From the NCBI GenBank assembly GCA_024138025.1, contig JAMXBD010000236.1, positions 372,001-436,000 on the forward strand: DNA of 64,000 nt. Direction: 5' to 3'. Both the position numbers and the translations under genes were made by a program. This DNA comes from Combretum micranthum (Eukaryota > Streptophyta > Magnoliopsida > Myrtales > Combretaceae). Shown piece after piece: positions 50,901 through 62,175 of this stretch (position 1 is its first letter; each line of letters begins with the position of its first letter). Under the pieces are notes generated by a model. It was not told the origin of the DNA. It was given only the letters and a program-made list of their open reading frames with translations, and did not search any database.

Positions 50901-51279
50901 AGTTCAATTGGGTTCATGCTGGTTAGAAAAATTTAATGTATGAAAGAACCCATGAAGCATATGATCTTCAATAATAATTTTAAAATATTATAGTTATGTT
51001 ACAATCATGGAATCAAAGAATGATAACATATTCAACAAACATTGCCACATCCTATTAATATCATCAAGTCTATTATATATAGAAGTTGCAAGAAAAGAAT
51101 TTTGCTACCACTGCTAATCTAAGAATGCTATGAAATCTCAAAAGTGTTATCTTGTGAGTGTAACTTAAGCAACATATCAATGCAACTAGTGATGAAGCTT
51201 TTAATCAAGTAAGGAAGAAACAACTTACAATCATTTGTTATGACTCATAGTCAATTACTAAATGCATTAGATAATTAAG
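47930..51279. other. Upstream intergenic region of the YABBY gene
   Basis: An A run at 48050-48072, a TA run at 48338-48361, and otherwise A+T-rich sequence with no gene seen. It may contain distal regulatory sequence. Confidence 0.4.
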
Positions 51280-51319
51280 TGTTTTAACCCAACGTAGGTT
51301 TAACCCTTTATTTATTTAT

Positions 51320-51657
51320 GGGGAAATTACAAATTGTACCACTTGAATTTTCACCCCCTAAACTATCAACGACTGGTAGTTAAGGTTAAATAACATTTAT
51401 GTTAAAAATAAAAAGGGGAAATTGCAAATTACATTCTTAAACTTTCACTTATGTGCGGATTTACCTCTCTAAACTTTCAAAGTACACATTTTTTTAACGA
51501 AAAAGGTTAGTTATCCTTAACAGTGCCAATTGTTGAAAGTTTAGAGGTTTAAAAGTGCACTTTGAAAGTTCAGAGAAAAAATTCACACTAAGGTAAAAGT
51601 TTTTTCTTTTGGTTGGGGGTGGGTGGGTGGGGGAGGGGTTTAATTTGGAATTTTCTC
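51320..51657. mobile_element. MULE-type MITE, family 2, copy 2
   Basis: A 338-bp element inside the element F LTR. Ends are GGGGAAATTACAAATTG and, inverted, GAGAAAATTCCAAATTAA. Perfect 9-bp duplications TTTATTTAT at 51311-51319 and 51658-51666. Its G-rich segment is noted separately. Confidence 0.75.
51615..51638 (+). other. G-quadruplex-forming tract in MITE copy 2
   Basis: G runs of 5, 3, 3, 5 and 4 separated by single bases (T, T, T, A). This satisfies the strict four-run, short-loop G4 pattern. Confidence 0.8.
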
Positions 51658-52169
51658 TTTATTTATTGTTTTAGTGGCTAGGTATAAAAGACAACTTTAG
51701 TTCTCTCTCTCTCTCTCTCTCTCTCTCTGCTGCTGCATTTTTATACCTTGATTAAGGTGTTTGTTTGTAATTAACATTTTGATATACATTTTATGTTATT
51801 GTTTTTAGTGATCAATGATTAACTAATTTATGTTGTAGGTTAGATATGTATAATCCTTTTTGAGCAAGGATCTAGCTCTAAAGACACTTAGGCACCATTT
51901 CTCTTGTTTTGGATAGCGGGTGAGAGAGAGAGATGTAAGGATCCCTTTCAGTTTCTTTAGTTCTTTTATTCATACTTAATGATGTTTATGTTTCGAGAGT
52001 ATAACTGTTTTCTCGCCTATTATAATTTTCAACAATATTTCTTATGCTGCAATCCTAGCTACATCATATAGTTATGACTGTAAACTACATTGTAACTACC
52101 CATGATGTAATCCTTGAGATAAATTGGTGCACATGTAGCCTCTTTGGTCTTGTTGTAACAAGTTTCTCC

Positions 52170-54154
52170 CCCTTCTAGGATAACAAACCTGTCCTCAAGT
52201 TTGTAAATGTCCTAAAGACTTAACTAGTCTTCCCAATAGGTATCCTAAAGAAAGAGGCTTTGCCACTAAACTAGGACCTAGAAAATAAATATTCTAGTAT
52301 GAATACTCTCCCTCATATCAAAATAGCTAAAGGATGTATCAAAGGTTAATCATTAAGGACATTTAGGGGTAACTCTAGTGTAGGTAAAGAGGCGCCATAA
52401 GCCCTTTTCAATGAGACATGAAAACATCGTGAATCTTAGCATAGCTCATAAGGTTAGCTCATAACCACACGTTCACATCCACTTACTAATTTTGAAGGAA
52501 CCATAATAACATCTAGATAACTCATGTGTCTTAGCTATAGAGAGGGAAAGCTGTTTATGGAGTTGTAGACAAATATAGACCAAATCTCCTTCAGGAAAAA
52601 CATCTTTAGGATGATGTAGATCAGCATAATGTTTCATACGATTTCAAGCCTTCTATAATCTGTCATGTAAAGCCTTTAAGAATTCATCCCTATCCCTCAA
52701 GTCTTAATCCACAACATCTATCTTCAATGCACCCATCCCATAAGTGGGAATGGATGGTAAAACATCGTCATATACTATCTCAAAAGGGTCACACTTGCAC
52801 CTTCATAAAAAGAGGTGTTATAAGTAAATTTAGCTCAATGTTAGAATTTTGAAAAAGCCATAGTATAATAACACAGTATTGTTGCATTATCCTATTCAAA
52901 ACCTCTGTCTATCCATCTTTTTAAGGATAATAGACACTATTCATGTGAAGTTAAGTGCCACTCAAAATGAATAATTCTTTTTTAGATATGACTTGTGAAA
53001 ATAAAATCTTTATCTTTCACAATAGTATGAGGAAAGCCATGTGGTTTCACAGCCATATCAACAAATTAGATAACTACGTAGTGGTTATGAAGTGATAGTT
53101 CAATGCCCTTAAATGATAGTACTTTGATGACAAATCAACCACCACAAAAATGATAGAAAAACCTTTACAAAGAGGCAATTGTTAATGGGGATATCACACT
53201 TGCAGGAGTCATAGTGACAAACAACATGGGAACACACAAAACCTTTAACTTGTTGTTTCATATACCTTTCCAATAGAAATATGATGTCAATCTCTAAGAA
53301 GTTTTGAGGTACCAAAATGCCTTGAAGTGGGAATATGATGATATTTAGTCATTAGGGAAGGAATAAGAGAAGATTGAGGCACTAAGAAAAGGCGTTTATA
53401 GAAAAAAGTCAACTTATTATACCAAACAGAATTCTTCTTTAATGATTCAACCTTAGCAAGAACCTAAAGAATAGACTTGAACTTAAGTAGGGTGTAACAC
53501 TTTTGTTGAAGAGTGTCCATAAATTTAAACCGAGGCATAGAAAATGCCATATAAGAGCCAAGAAATAACTCTTATCAATACAATGAGTCAGCTATCACAT
53601 TCTCTATACTGGCCTTATACACACTATATAGTCATACCCAAGCAACTTAGTGATGTATTTTGGTTGCTTAAGTGTTTGGATAACCTAAGTAAGAATCTCT
53701 TTAAGACTTTAATGATGAAGGTAAATAACAAATCTAAAACCCAATAAATATTGACACTATTTACAAACTGCTTCAACCAAACCATATAATTCTTAGACAT
53801 AAACATAAGCTTTCTACAAATGGAGAGGCATCTTCTTGTTAAATAAGCAATAGGATGTTCCTATTAAAGTAACACAACTCTTACAACACTACATGAGGCA
53901 TCTATCCACGAAAAAAACTTTAGAAAAGTAAGGTAAACATAAAATAAGGCTAGTATTGAGAGCTTCTTTCAACTTGTCAAAAGACACCCTAGCTGGATTT
54001 GTTGACTCGAAACTATCCTTCTTAAGCATATTGGTTAATGGCCTAACTATATATGTACATCTTACGAATCTCATAAAGTAACAAAAAAATTTAAGAAAAG
54101 CTTCATTAGTTAAGAGGAGTAGGAAAAGGTAGGATGTATTATAGGTAATCATTA
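52170..54154 (-). pseudogene. Element F: RNase H, integrase and chromodomain tail
   Basis: Minus-strand order from 54150 downward: FMRFVRCTYIVRPLTNMLKK and SFDKLKEALNTSLIL (RT-RNase H connection), then HPIAYLTRRCLS, KLMFMSKNYMVW and a KLLGYDY-like phrase (RNase H). These are followed by the integrase (YMKQQVKGFVCSHVVC, a VVVD-like stretch, KPHGFPHTIVKDKDFIFTSH), a HYADLHHPKDVFPEGD stretch, and a short chromodomain-like end before the polypurine tract. Frameshifts separate most pieces. The parts belong to one gypsy pol whose RT core is missing. Confidence 0.75.
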
Positions 54155-54159
54155 ACAAG

Positions 54160-54812
54160 TGATACAAACCACGCTAACCTATGACGAAACTCGATACCTG
54201 AATTGGCAATCAATTCCAAGATTGTTCAAGATTAAATGGAAACCGCGACCAATTGCTTATATAGAAGTAAGAACCTTGGTATAGGTGAAGATGCCATAAT
54301 CGGGGATAGAAATTCTGATTGATTAGTCAAGATTGAACGCCATAGATAAACCAATTAGTTCAGAAAAGTTCTTTAGAGAAATTCTCTCAAATTTGTATTC
54401 AAAGTTATGTCTTTCAATTACAAAGCATAAGGTTTATTTATAATAACACAAAGGAAACCTAAAAGTCATAAAAAGAATTACAATTGTTGGCTAATATAAG
54501 CTGACGACTTAAAGTGCTAAGTTAGCAGCCTAAATGAAACAAAGCTGGCGACTTTTAAGATGACCATTAAAATTATGATTTTGTACAAATCCTATGCCAA
54601 TGTAAGGCTAGTGGCATATGTGGTGAAAGTTGGTGACGTTGGGCCAGCTCAAAAGCAAGGACGACTGCACTAACTGGGTAGCCTAGGGCTGGTCGACCAA
54701 TTCATTATCTTAGTCCATTTTTGAGTTGACTTTGAGAACGTTGATTAGTTTTAGTTCATCCTAGGTGTTATGCACGTGGATCTCCTCTTCTTGAACTTTT
54801 TGTATTAATCCA
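54160..54812 (-). repeat. Element G 3' LTR
   Basis: On the minus strand TGGATTAATAC...GGTTTGTATCA. About 80% identical by eye to the right LTR, including shared blocks such as CTCTCAAATTTGTATTCAAA and TTCAATTACAAAGCATAAGG. The edge is marked by loss of similarity at 54812. Confidence 0.75.
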
Positions 54813-55070
54813 TTACGTACAAAATCAATCTGATGTTCAATCCCTCATATTGGAGGTAATCCTTTTGGGATTTCTTCAAGGAAAACATCCTCAAACTCCT
54901 GCAAAATAGAGCCAACAGAACTAGGCAAAGAGTCAAGAAATTCGTTAGTATTCAAACATGTTTCTTTGTATACCAACATTAGCATAGGCTGTTTCAAAAC
55001 TAACGCTCTTCTCATCATACTCACTCTTGTCACACAACTCTCCTTTTTGCAAGGCTGCATTCTCCTTTTC
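54813..55070 (-). pseudogene. Element G: protease-RT linker ending at the LTR
   Basis: The frame 55060-54845 reads FLDSLPSSVGSILQEFEDVF then LEEIPKGLPPI, and continues G-I-E-H-Q-I-D into the LTR edge. This is the conserved segment just before gypsy reverse transcriptase, and it is cut there. The neighbouring 55196-54945 frame is the Lys/Glu-rich linker in another phase. Confidence 0.75.
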
Positions 55071-55399
55071 TCTTACCACCAAAGTCGAACCCCTTTTGAC
55101 TTGGATACTCCTACTCTTTTCGATCTTCCTCTTTTTTTCATTTTGATTTTTAATTTTTCCTTCTTTTTCTAGTCTCTCTTTCTTTTTCTCTCTCATTCTC
55201 TCTCTTTTTTTACTCTCCCTATGTTTTCCAAAAGATTGCTAAAGCTGCAGTTGATCCTCTACACTTGCTTAGGGGTTAGAGGTACAAAGGTAAAGTACTT
55301 GCCATTGTGAATGAGTGAATATTTGTTTAAGAAGCCATTGTCAATCATCTTCTTGTCAAATTTTCATGGCATTCCCAACAACACGTGACAAGCTTACAT

Positions 55400-55640
55400 T
55401 TGTATTACATCACATAATACCTATCCTCATATCTCCCAATGTGAAATGCGATCTCAGCTTGTTTGTTCACTTTAGTCTCACGGCTATCATTTAACCATTG
55501 TAGCTTATATAGACTGGGGTGCTTAGTGGGCTTGAGCACTAATTTTTCCATAAGAAATGTACTGACAACATTAGTGCAACTACCTCTATCAATAATCATA
55601 CTACGTACCTTGTCATTGACGTAGCACCTAGTATGAAATA
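55400..55640 (-). pseudogene. Element G: aspartic protease
   Basis: The frame 55599-55405 begins MIIDRGSCTNVVS, aligned with the gypsy protease active site IIDGGSCTNVAS, then LKPTKHPSLYKLQWLND and AEIAFHIGRYEDRYY. The catalytic Asp is kept, but the second position is Arg where family members usually have Gly or Ser. The frame ends early. Confidence 0.75.
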
Positions 55641-55839
55641 TATTTTGTCATTGCACTTTAGCTTCCTCTTTCACTTGCACACTTAAGGCTTGTTTCATAA
55701 CTGCCACTAATTTCTCCATTACGGGTTCTCCATCACTAGCATCTTCCAATGGTCGCAACTCTTCCTCCTTACTGTCCCCTTTTGCTCAAACTCACCATCT
55801 TCATGCAAGATCATAACACGCTTGTTTGGACACTAATTT

Positions 55840-56880
55840 GCAATGTGACCCCTGCCCTAGCATATTGAAACACTTAATATCACGATTTCTAGAGTAGAAG
55901 AGTCGGATTTACCTTAATTTCCATGGCTGGCCATCTCGTGTTTCTGATCAAACTTTGGCTTGGTGTAGGGCTGTTTCTCCTCCTTTTTCCATTGATTTGA
56001 TTTCCAAGTGGATGAACTCGAACCAGACACAAAACATATAGTGCAACTACCTTCCTCTTGAGTTGGTTCTCAATCTTAATTACCATGTGAACTATATCCT
56101 CCAACTCTACATAATGTTGTAGCTTTACCACATTCTGAATTTTCCTATTTAAACCTGCAAAAAACCTTGCCATGGTAGCCTCACGGTCCTCCTCAATATT
56201 CACCCCAATCATGGCAACCTCCATATCCTTATAAGACACCTCCACACTCCTATTACCTTATATAAGTGTTTGTAATTTATTATACAACTCCCGATAATAA
56301 TATGTCAGAAGAAACGTCTTTCTCATTACCCTCTTCATCTCTACCCAAGTCTTTATCGATGGTTCCCTATTCCTCTTCTTATTCAAGACCAGCTAGTCCC
56401 ACTAGACTATGACATAATCTGAAAGTTTGATGGCAACTAGTTTTACTTTCTTAACTTTTGAATACTTGTGACAATCAAAGACTAACTCCACCTTTTTCTC
56501 CTACTCAAGATATGCTTCAGGGTCATTCTTTCCTTAGAAAGATGGGATTTTCATCTTTGTATTCCCCAAATAATTATCCTCCCTATTCCTAGCTTCTTTA
56601 AACCTCCCTCCATACCTTCTAAAACTTTCCATCGAATCCCTATCAAACTCTTCTTCAAAACCAGCCCCTTCATATTCTTCTTCTTACAACCTCACTCCTC
56701 TCCTAGGAAGTCTCTCTCACATGTCCTAGAGGAACACTCTGTGATTGTTCTAAGCTCTATTCAACCTTATAATGGAGTTGTTCCATCTTCTCTCTAAACA
56801 TCCGTTTCATCTCTAACGTTAAAGCTTCCAAAATCAACCTTGAATCAATTCCACCCATCACACCTTTGGATGCAATTTTG
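55840..56880 (-). pseudogene. Element G: gag
   Basis: The frame 56245-55889 reads KDMEVAMIGVNIEEDREATM, ARFFAGLNRKIQNVV and LEDIVHMVIKIENQLKRK. This is a close match to plant gypsy gag (EMEMAMIRANVEEDREATMARFLxGLN). Upstream (to about 56880) further gag motifs are readable in broken frames. Near 55845 a GRGHIANxCPNKRVMIL phrase is the zinc-knuckle end. The element expresses no intact product. Confidence 0.8.
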
Positions 56881-57387
56881 TTTGACATATTGCTGCAAAA
56901 ACAAGGTTAGTAATAATAAAATAAAAAAAAACCTCACAAATCACTCTCTCACGTGTTTCCACTCAAAGAATGATTCGCTCAAAACACTCGTATTTCTCAT
57001 AGAATAGATATTTGGTTTTTCCTCACTTTAATCTCCATTGCAGTTCTTTTAGAACTAATCAAATAAATTAAGGTCTTTCAAAGAATTTGATAAACCTTTT
57101 CCAATGTTACCTTTAGAACTAATCAACAAAGCAAATCTTTTCCAGAATTCAATCAATGATACTTTTTTTTTTTGCACGAATTATTTTTTGTAGAAATTTC
57201 TTCTTTCTTTCTTTTTGTAGCAACTAATATAAAATAACACAAAAAAATCGATAACAAATAAAATAGAAACAAAAAAACACAACGAAAGCTTTCAGGAAAA
57301 AAACATAAAGATTCCCAAGAACCCTAAAAGTAACAATTTTTTATTTTATTTTTAATAATGAAAGATAAGCGAGCTTTAAACAAACCT

Positions 57388-57404
57388 AGGCTCTAATACC
57401 AAAT
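57388..57404 (-). other. Element G primer-binding site
   Basis: The minus strand reads TTTGGTATTAGAGCCTAGG right after the LTR. This is the initiator-Met tRNA complement with one transition. Confidence 0.8.
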
Positions 57405-58013
57405 TGATACGAACAACGCCAGCCTGTGACGAAACTCGGTACCCAAATCTGCAATCAATTCCAAGACCATTCAAGATCGAATGGAAACAAGGACCTTGGT
57501 ATAGGTGAAGACCCACAATCGAGGTTGGAAATTCCAATTGATAAGTCAAGATAGAATGCTACTGATAAACCAATAAGTTCAGAACTATTCTTGTAAGAAC
57601 CAAAAGAAATTCTCTCAAATTTGTATTCAAAGTTATGTCCTTCAATTACAAAGCATAAGGTCTATTTACAATAATATAAAGGAAACCTAAAAGTCATAAC
57701 AAAAATTACAATGCTCAGCCAATATAAGCCGGTGGCCTTTAAGATGGCCTTTGAAATTATGATTTTGTACAAATCCTACACTGGTGTAAGGTCAATGATG
57801 TATGTAGTGAAAGCCAGCAGCGTAAGGGGAGAAAGCTGGTGGCATTGGGCCAGCTCACAAGCAAAGCTGGCTACTTTGGCTGGGCAACCTAAGTCGTCCA
57901 ATTCATTGTCTTAGTACATTTCCGAGTTGACTTTGAGGATGTTGATCAATTTTAGTTCATCCTGGGTGTTGTGCACATAGATTTCCTCTTCTTAAACTTC
58001 TTGGATTAATTCG
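57405..58013 (-). repeat. Element G 5' LTR
   Basis: Partner of 54160-54812. The minus-strand end GTTCGTATCA sits next to the primer site. The far edge is CGAATTAATCC, where the other copy has TGGATTAATAC. The frame at 57711-57914 is inside and not a gene. Confidence 0.75.
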
Positions 58014-58018
58014 ATAAG

Positions 58019-58120
58019 TGCATTTTTGAATCTTTTAGCTTAGGCTCTTGTAACTGGTCTAGGTAACATTTCAAGTGGATCTACTCTCCATTTCCTAGCC
58101 ATGCTTCCATCAACAAGTTA
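58019..58120 (-). pseudogene. Gypsy gag-like fragment next to element G
   Basis: The minus strand reads MARKWRVDPLEMLPRP then VTRAQAKRFKNAL, similar to the xGPxTRARAKRFKxAL motif near the end of many plant gypsy gag proteins. It ends at the element G target site and may be a remnant of the host into which G inserted. Confidence 0.45.
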
Positions 58121-58642
58121 AAAATCTCAAACACAAATCTTATCTATGATCGTTAACGGACTCTAACCGATTGTATTAAATTATAAAATTTATAAACCCA
58201 AGTTAAATCCTATGATCAAGCATAGGCAAATATACTTATCTAGAATAGTATAGGATTAAAAATGGGTATCATCCTTAAGGATCTAAGGAGCAAGTACTAG
58301 TATTATCTATTCCATACTATCTAGCCTAAATCTTGATATAAGATTAATAGTGTAAACTACTAATTAATCTATTTCATTAAACTCTAGTGTTAAATATGAG
58401 TGCTTTTTCAAAAAGTATTCAATCACAAAACATACCGTTAATCTTGATCCATCCTAAATCTTAATTTTGTTATGATAATGGATTAATTAATGAATTGTTT
58501 ATGCTTTGCATTGCAGGAATTCACAGTTAAACAAATTACTCCCTTGAGCTGATTAATTCTTAATGATAAATAAGATAGTAAGACCTCTTCTTCACTAACA
58601 TCATATAAGACTGCGTTAACTTTCGAATTCCCAATAAATTTA
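58121..58642. other. Degenerate LTR-like sequence
   Basis: Contains a phrase resembling one about 1.6 kb to the right (AGCATAGGCAAATATACTTA against ATCTAGGCATGTGGACCTAT, each followed by similar GAGTATCAT and AGTACTA words), as if two decayed copies of one repeat flank 58.7-59.8 kb. Confidence 0.3.
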
Positions 58643-58870
58643 GGTCTGTTTGTTTTGGCTTTTTTCCGGCAATACAGACACTTTTTCAAACTTTTTTGCT
58701 AACAAATTATTATATCAGAAATAGATATAAATAATAAAAAGTTGACAGTTCTCATCAAAAGATCAAATAGAACAAATATAGATAAACTTTAATGCAATCG
58801 GATATATTACACTATCATTTAAAAAAGATACAGATACAGATGAAAAAAGACAGACAATCCAAACAGACCC
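58643..58870. mobile_element. Tourist-like (PIF/Harbinger) MITE
   Basis: A 228-bp element with inverted ends GGTCTGTTTGTTTTGG and GGGTCTGTTTGGATTG, flanked by TTA at 58640-58642 and 58871-58873. These are the classic Tourist terminus and target site. The frame 58483-58689 overlaps and is not a gene. Confidence 0.75.
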
Positions 58871-58873
58871 TTA

Positions 58874-60881
58874 ATCTTTGTGTAGAAAATGGAAGTTTCC
58901 CTATCTCTAGGTAAAACATGCAATCTCTCTCTCTCAGATCAAGGATCTATCTTATTAAATGAAACCTTTTTCTATCTTAGAAGAATCATACATGCAATTA
59001 ATTTATGCGCACAAATTAATCACTAGACAATTAATATACACGAATAGATCTAGAGACATAAACTTTTATTAATAAAAAAATTTATCACATGGGTCTAGGG
59101 TTTTGCAAGACCTAAGGAGTTTATAATCACAGCACAAACTCTAGTAGAATAGACAATGAACATGATGTAAAAGATAAAGCCCTTATAGATATTTTGATCT
59201 CTGATGATGTCCTTGCACTTCTCCTCTTGAAGGTAGTAACTCTACTCTCCTAGTGTTTCTAGAATGTCTAAGAATGATAATATATCCCATCATTATGACA
59301 TAAAGCAAGTATTTATAGTTTTGGAAATAGGGGTAGTTTGCATGCGCTTCTGTACGACTATGCTTGGGGCTGTGCACTCTAGAACAAAGTGAAATTTGAA
59401 GATTAAGCTCTACATGGCCTCCTACACTGCCGTGCTCGAGTTTATGCACTCTAGAATTCCTTTTTTCTTCTCTAGTCAAATTTCCTCCTTCAACACTACC
59501 TTTTGCACAACTTGTGCGTAGTTGAGGCATAGTTCAAGATGTGTTCTAGTCACTTTTGCCCGCCAACACTAATATTTGCATGGCTATATTGAATGTTGTG
59601 TATATGTGAAAATCACCCCTTTCTATACTTTGCCAAATTTCACCTCGTTTCTGCTTGTATCATCCTTAAATCTTTTGAATGTCTTCTTTAAACCCTGAAA
59701 TCGCATATTGAGCATTAAATATCATTTTCCTCATAAATTCACATAAAATCCATACAAAATCATATTCAATGAGTACTAGAAATAAGAATCTTTTGATACT
59801 TATCAATCATATCTAGGCATGTGGACCTATTGATACTATAATATAGAGATTGAGTATGAGTATCATTCCTACAAGAATTCATGAGTACTAATACTTACTA
59901 TTCTCGTATTGTTCAACCTATAAAATCGAATGAGTCAAGTAAGATAAATAGTATTAATATTAATTCTAAATCAAAGCACAAGTCAAATTTTTCTAATGAT
60001 AATCCATTTTGTAAAGACATTTAGATTTTGAATCCCAACTAGGTGTTATGTGATTATGTTAATGATAATTCTAATATTATTGTTAATACTCTTGAACAGT
60101 AGGAATTTCTAAGGTAAATTAATATCTTTTTCAAGATATTGAATCTTAATCCTCGATTGATTAATAGAAACTCTTTTCAATTAAAACCCCTAAAATAGCA
60201 TTAACGATATTAAATTCTCAAACCAGAAGTGATCATAATCCTGAAGAATTGTGTTGCTCTAGTTTTAAGATTGCATACAACTCTCTTCAATTGCACGGAT
60301 CTATTCACTTAAATAATCTTTCGATTCATTTGTACAAAAATCAAATTAGAAATTCATATTCTAGACTACCAATTCAAGGTAAACAAAAAAGCATGATTGT
60401 TAAACTCACAAACCTACTCCTACATTTCTATAAGTTTATGAGTTGGTGATGTGATTTCAATTCAACTTGCATACGAAATCGTTCTTAGAGCAAATTCACT
60501 GTAGACTCATGAATTTACATTATAGAATAAGTGGTATAATTGATGGTAGAATTTGTAGTGGAATCGATAGTGTAGTAATTTTACACATTTTTGTTTTATT
60601 TGAACTTTAAAAAAGAAAATAATTTAATATGTTTAAATATAGGAACTTTTGGATTGATTCTTAATGTTTATCTTAAGCAAACCGAATTTTAGGTTTTTTT
60701 TTTTCATTTGTTTTGACCTTTTATTTCATATTTTTTTTTTTGCTTGTTTTAGAGAGTTATTGTCTTCTAAGTTATATACTCTAATATATTTTGAATGACT
60801 GGAATGAAAGTGAGCAAATATATAGAGTTTATCTTCCCTTTAAAAAAAAATTCTACATGAAATTTGTTTATCATAAACTTA
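58874..60881. other. Degenerate retroelement-like non-coding sequence
   Basis: The minus-strand 115-codon frame at 59530-59183 lies in a stretch with alternating GTGCACTCTAGA words, typical of non-coding parts of large retroelements; it matches no protein family I know. 59800-60450 is the second copy of the decayed repeat. No gene called. Confidence 0.35.
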
Positions 60882-61273
60882 AGGGATAATTGCAGACTTA
60901 TCTCCCAAACTTTAAGAGTAGTTAAGATTGACCCCTTCACCACACCCGACCCTGCCCACCCCAACTTTAAAAGTATGGTTTTTGACCTCTTAAAATTTTA
61001 AAAATTAGCACCATAAGGATAGTTAACTTTTTTTTTTTTTTTTTTTTGTGTGTGTGGTGTGGGGTGGGGGAGGGGGGGTTGGGGTGGGGTTAGGAGGATG
61101 TGGAGGGTGTGATAAATATGCACATAGACAAGTTTAGGGGGGGTGAATCTATACCACTTTTCATTTGTTTCAACGAAAAATGTGGCGTGTTCTTAACCGT
61201 GCTCGTAAATGAAATTTTAAAGGGTCAAAAACTATGCTTTTAAAGTTAGAGGGTCAATTCACACAATGAATCC
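60882..61273. mobile_element. MULE-type MITE, family 2, copy 3
   Basis: A 392-bp element with arms AGGGATAATTGCAGACTTA and, inverted, GGATTCATTGTGTGAATTG. Flanking 9-mers ATAAACTTA and TCAAACCTA match at 6 of 9. It contains a T run, GT repeats and a G-rich tract. Confidence 0.6.
61061..61089 (+). other. G-quadruplex-forming tract in MITE copy 3
   Basis: G runs of 4, 5, 7, 4 and 4 separated by 1-2 bases, at the position homologous to the tract at 51615-51638. Confidence 0.8.
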
Positions 61274-62085
61274 TCAAACCTACATGCATTATTGTTGTAA
61301 ATGCATTGGATTTGCCATGCGACTTCAAGTGGTTGGATTGATAATTTACGACCCCTCCATAAGTTTGTGAAGACTATGAACACCATGAAGTCGTATGTCT
61401 ATATTCCCATACATCTTCTCTATTCTTCTATTTAACTTCTCTTAACCTATATCTACTTGCTTCAACCTTATATTTTATGGAAGATAACCTCATTTGATAT
61501 TTGATAACATAGAGACATATATGAAGGGGGATGGTTGTAGTGTTCACAAGGTTCACTTGATGCTACTTGTTGTTTTACTCAATACACTTTTTGTCAATAG
61601 CCTCACTAGGTCAAACTAATCAACTCTTATAGTTGATTCAGCTCTTTTGTTTGTGTACTATCTTTGCTATCATATTGTTTATCCAAAATGATGGTGAATG
61701 CTACTAGAGAAAATTTATCATGTGTTTTGGTTCATTATCAATTGTTAAAATTGTTATTATATTAATTATTATAATCATCTTAATTCTTTATACACTGACT
61801 TTAGTTTTTGGTTTTATCTATAATCATGTCTTGTATAATTTAATTAAAATATAGAGATAATAAATTATATTAAGTGGTTACTTCATATAAAAATTATATA
61901 AAGATAGATTATTTTTTTATAGGTATTTGGTTGATAACTAATGCTTATTTTCATTGATGTTGTTTTGGCCTTCGGTTGAACTTAGTTTAACCCGACACTT
62001 GGGTCCAGGCTTGGCAAAAAAAAAAAAAAAATTTATTGTATTTAAAGGAGAAAAGAATTATGTATTAAGAGCAAACTATAACATA
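61274..62085. other. Non-coding interval
   Basis: No gene or clear repeat edge. Confidence 0.4.
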
Positions 62086-62089
62086 AAAA

Positions 62090-62175
62090 TAAGTATGATG
62101 TAGTGGTTAAATATTTACTTTTACATCCACCGGGCATAGGTTCAAATCCCATGGGCATATATATTTTTTTTACTG
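62090..62175 (+). mobile_element. tRNA-like SINE remnant
   Basis: An A-box-like GATGTAGTGGTTAAAT (about 62097-62112) and a B box GGTTCAAATCCC (62139-62150) at tRNA-like spacing, followed by a T-rich stretch. No convincing cloverleaf and no clear duplication, so a SINE fragment is likelier than a tRNA gene. Confidence 0.5.

Larger units (their letters stand above)
51280..52160 (-). repeat. Element F 3' LTR
   Basis: On the minus strand it starts TGTTACAACAAG right after a polypurine tract (GAAGGGGGAGAAAC, plus 52162-52175) and ends GTTAAAACA. Its plus-strand left end (TGTTTTAACC...GTTTAACCCTTTATTT) resembles the LTR edge at 63966-64000 (TGTTACGGTC...GTTTAACCCTTTATTT), suggesting one element. 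A MITE lies inside, and a CT run at 51703-51728. Confidence 0.55.
54160..58013 (-). mobile_element. Element G: gag-protease-only Ty3/gypsy derivative
   Basis: A 3.85-kb minus-strand element with two similar LTRs (54160-54812 and 57405-58013), a primer-binding site at 57388-57404, gag, protease and only the sequence preceding RT. Flanking 5-mers ACAAG (54155-54159) and ATAAG (58014-58018) match at 4 of 5. It lacks RT, RNase H, integrase and a clear polypurine tract, so it could move only with help from another element. Confidence 0.7.

Noticed and set aside
54160..54812. Independent solo LTR inserted in element F pol
   Set aside because: Its own immediate flanks (ACAAG and TTACG) do not match, while the outer flanks of the 54160-58013 pair nearly do. 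An LTR pair is the better reading.
59183..59530. 115-codon minus-strand frame as a gene
   Set aside because: The underlying sequence is a repeat-like GTGCACTCTAGA stretch in a degenerate retroelement region, with no protein family signal.
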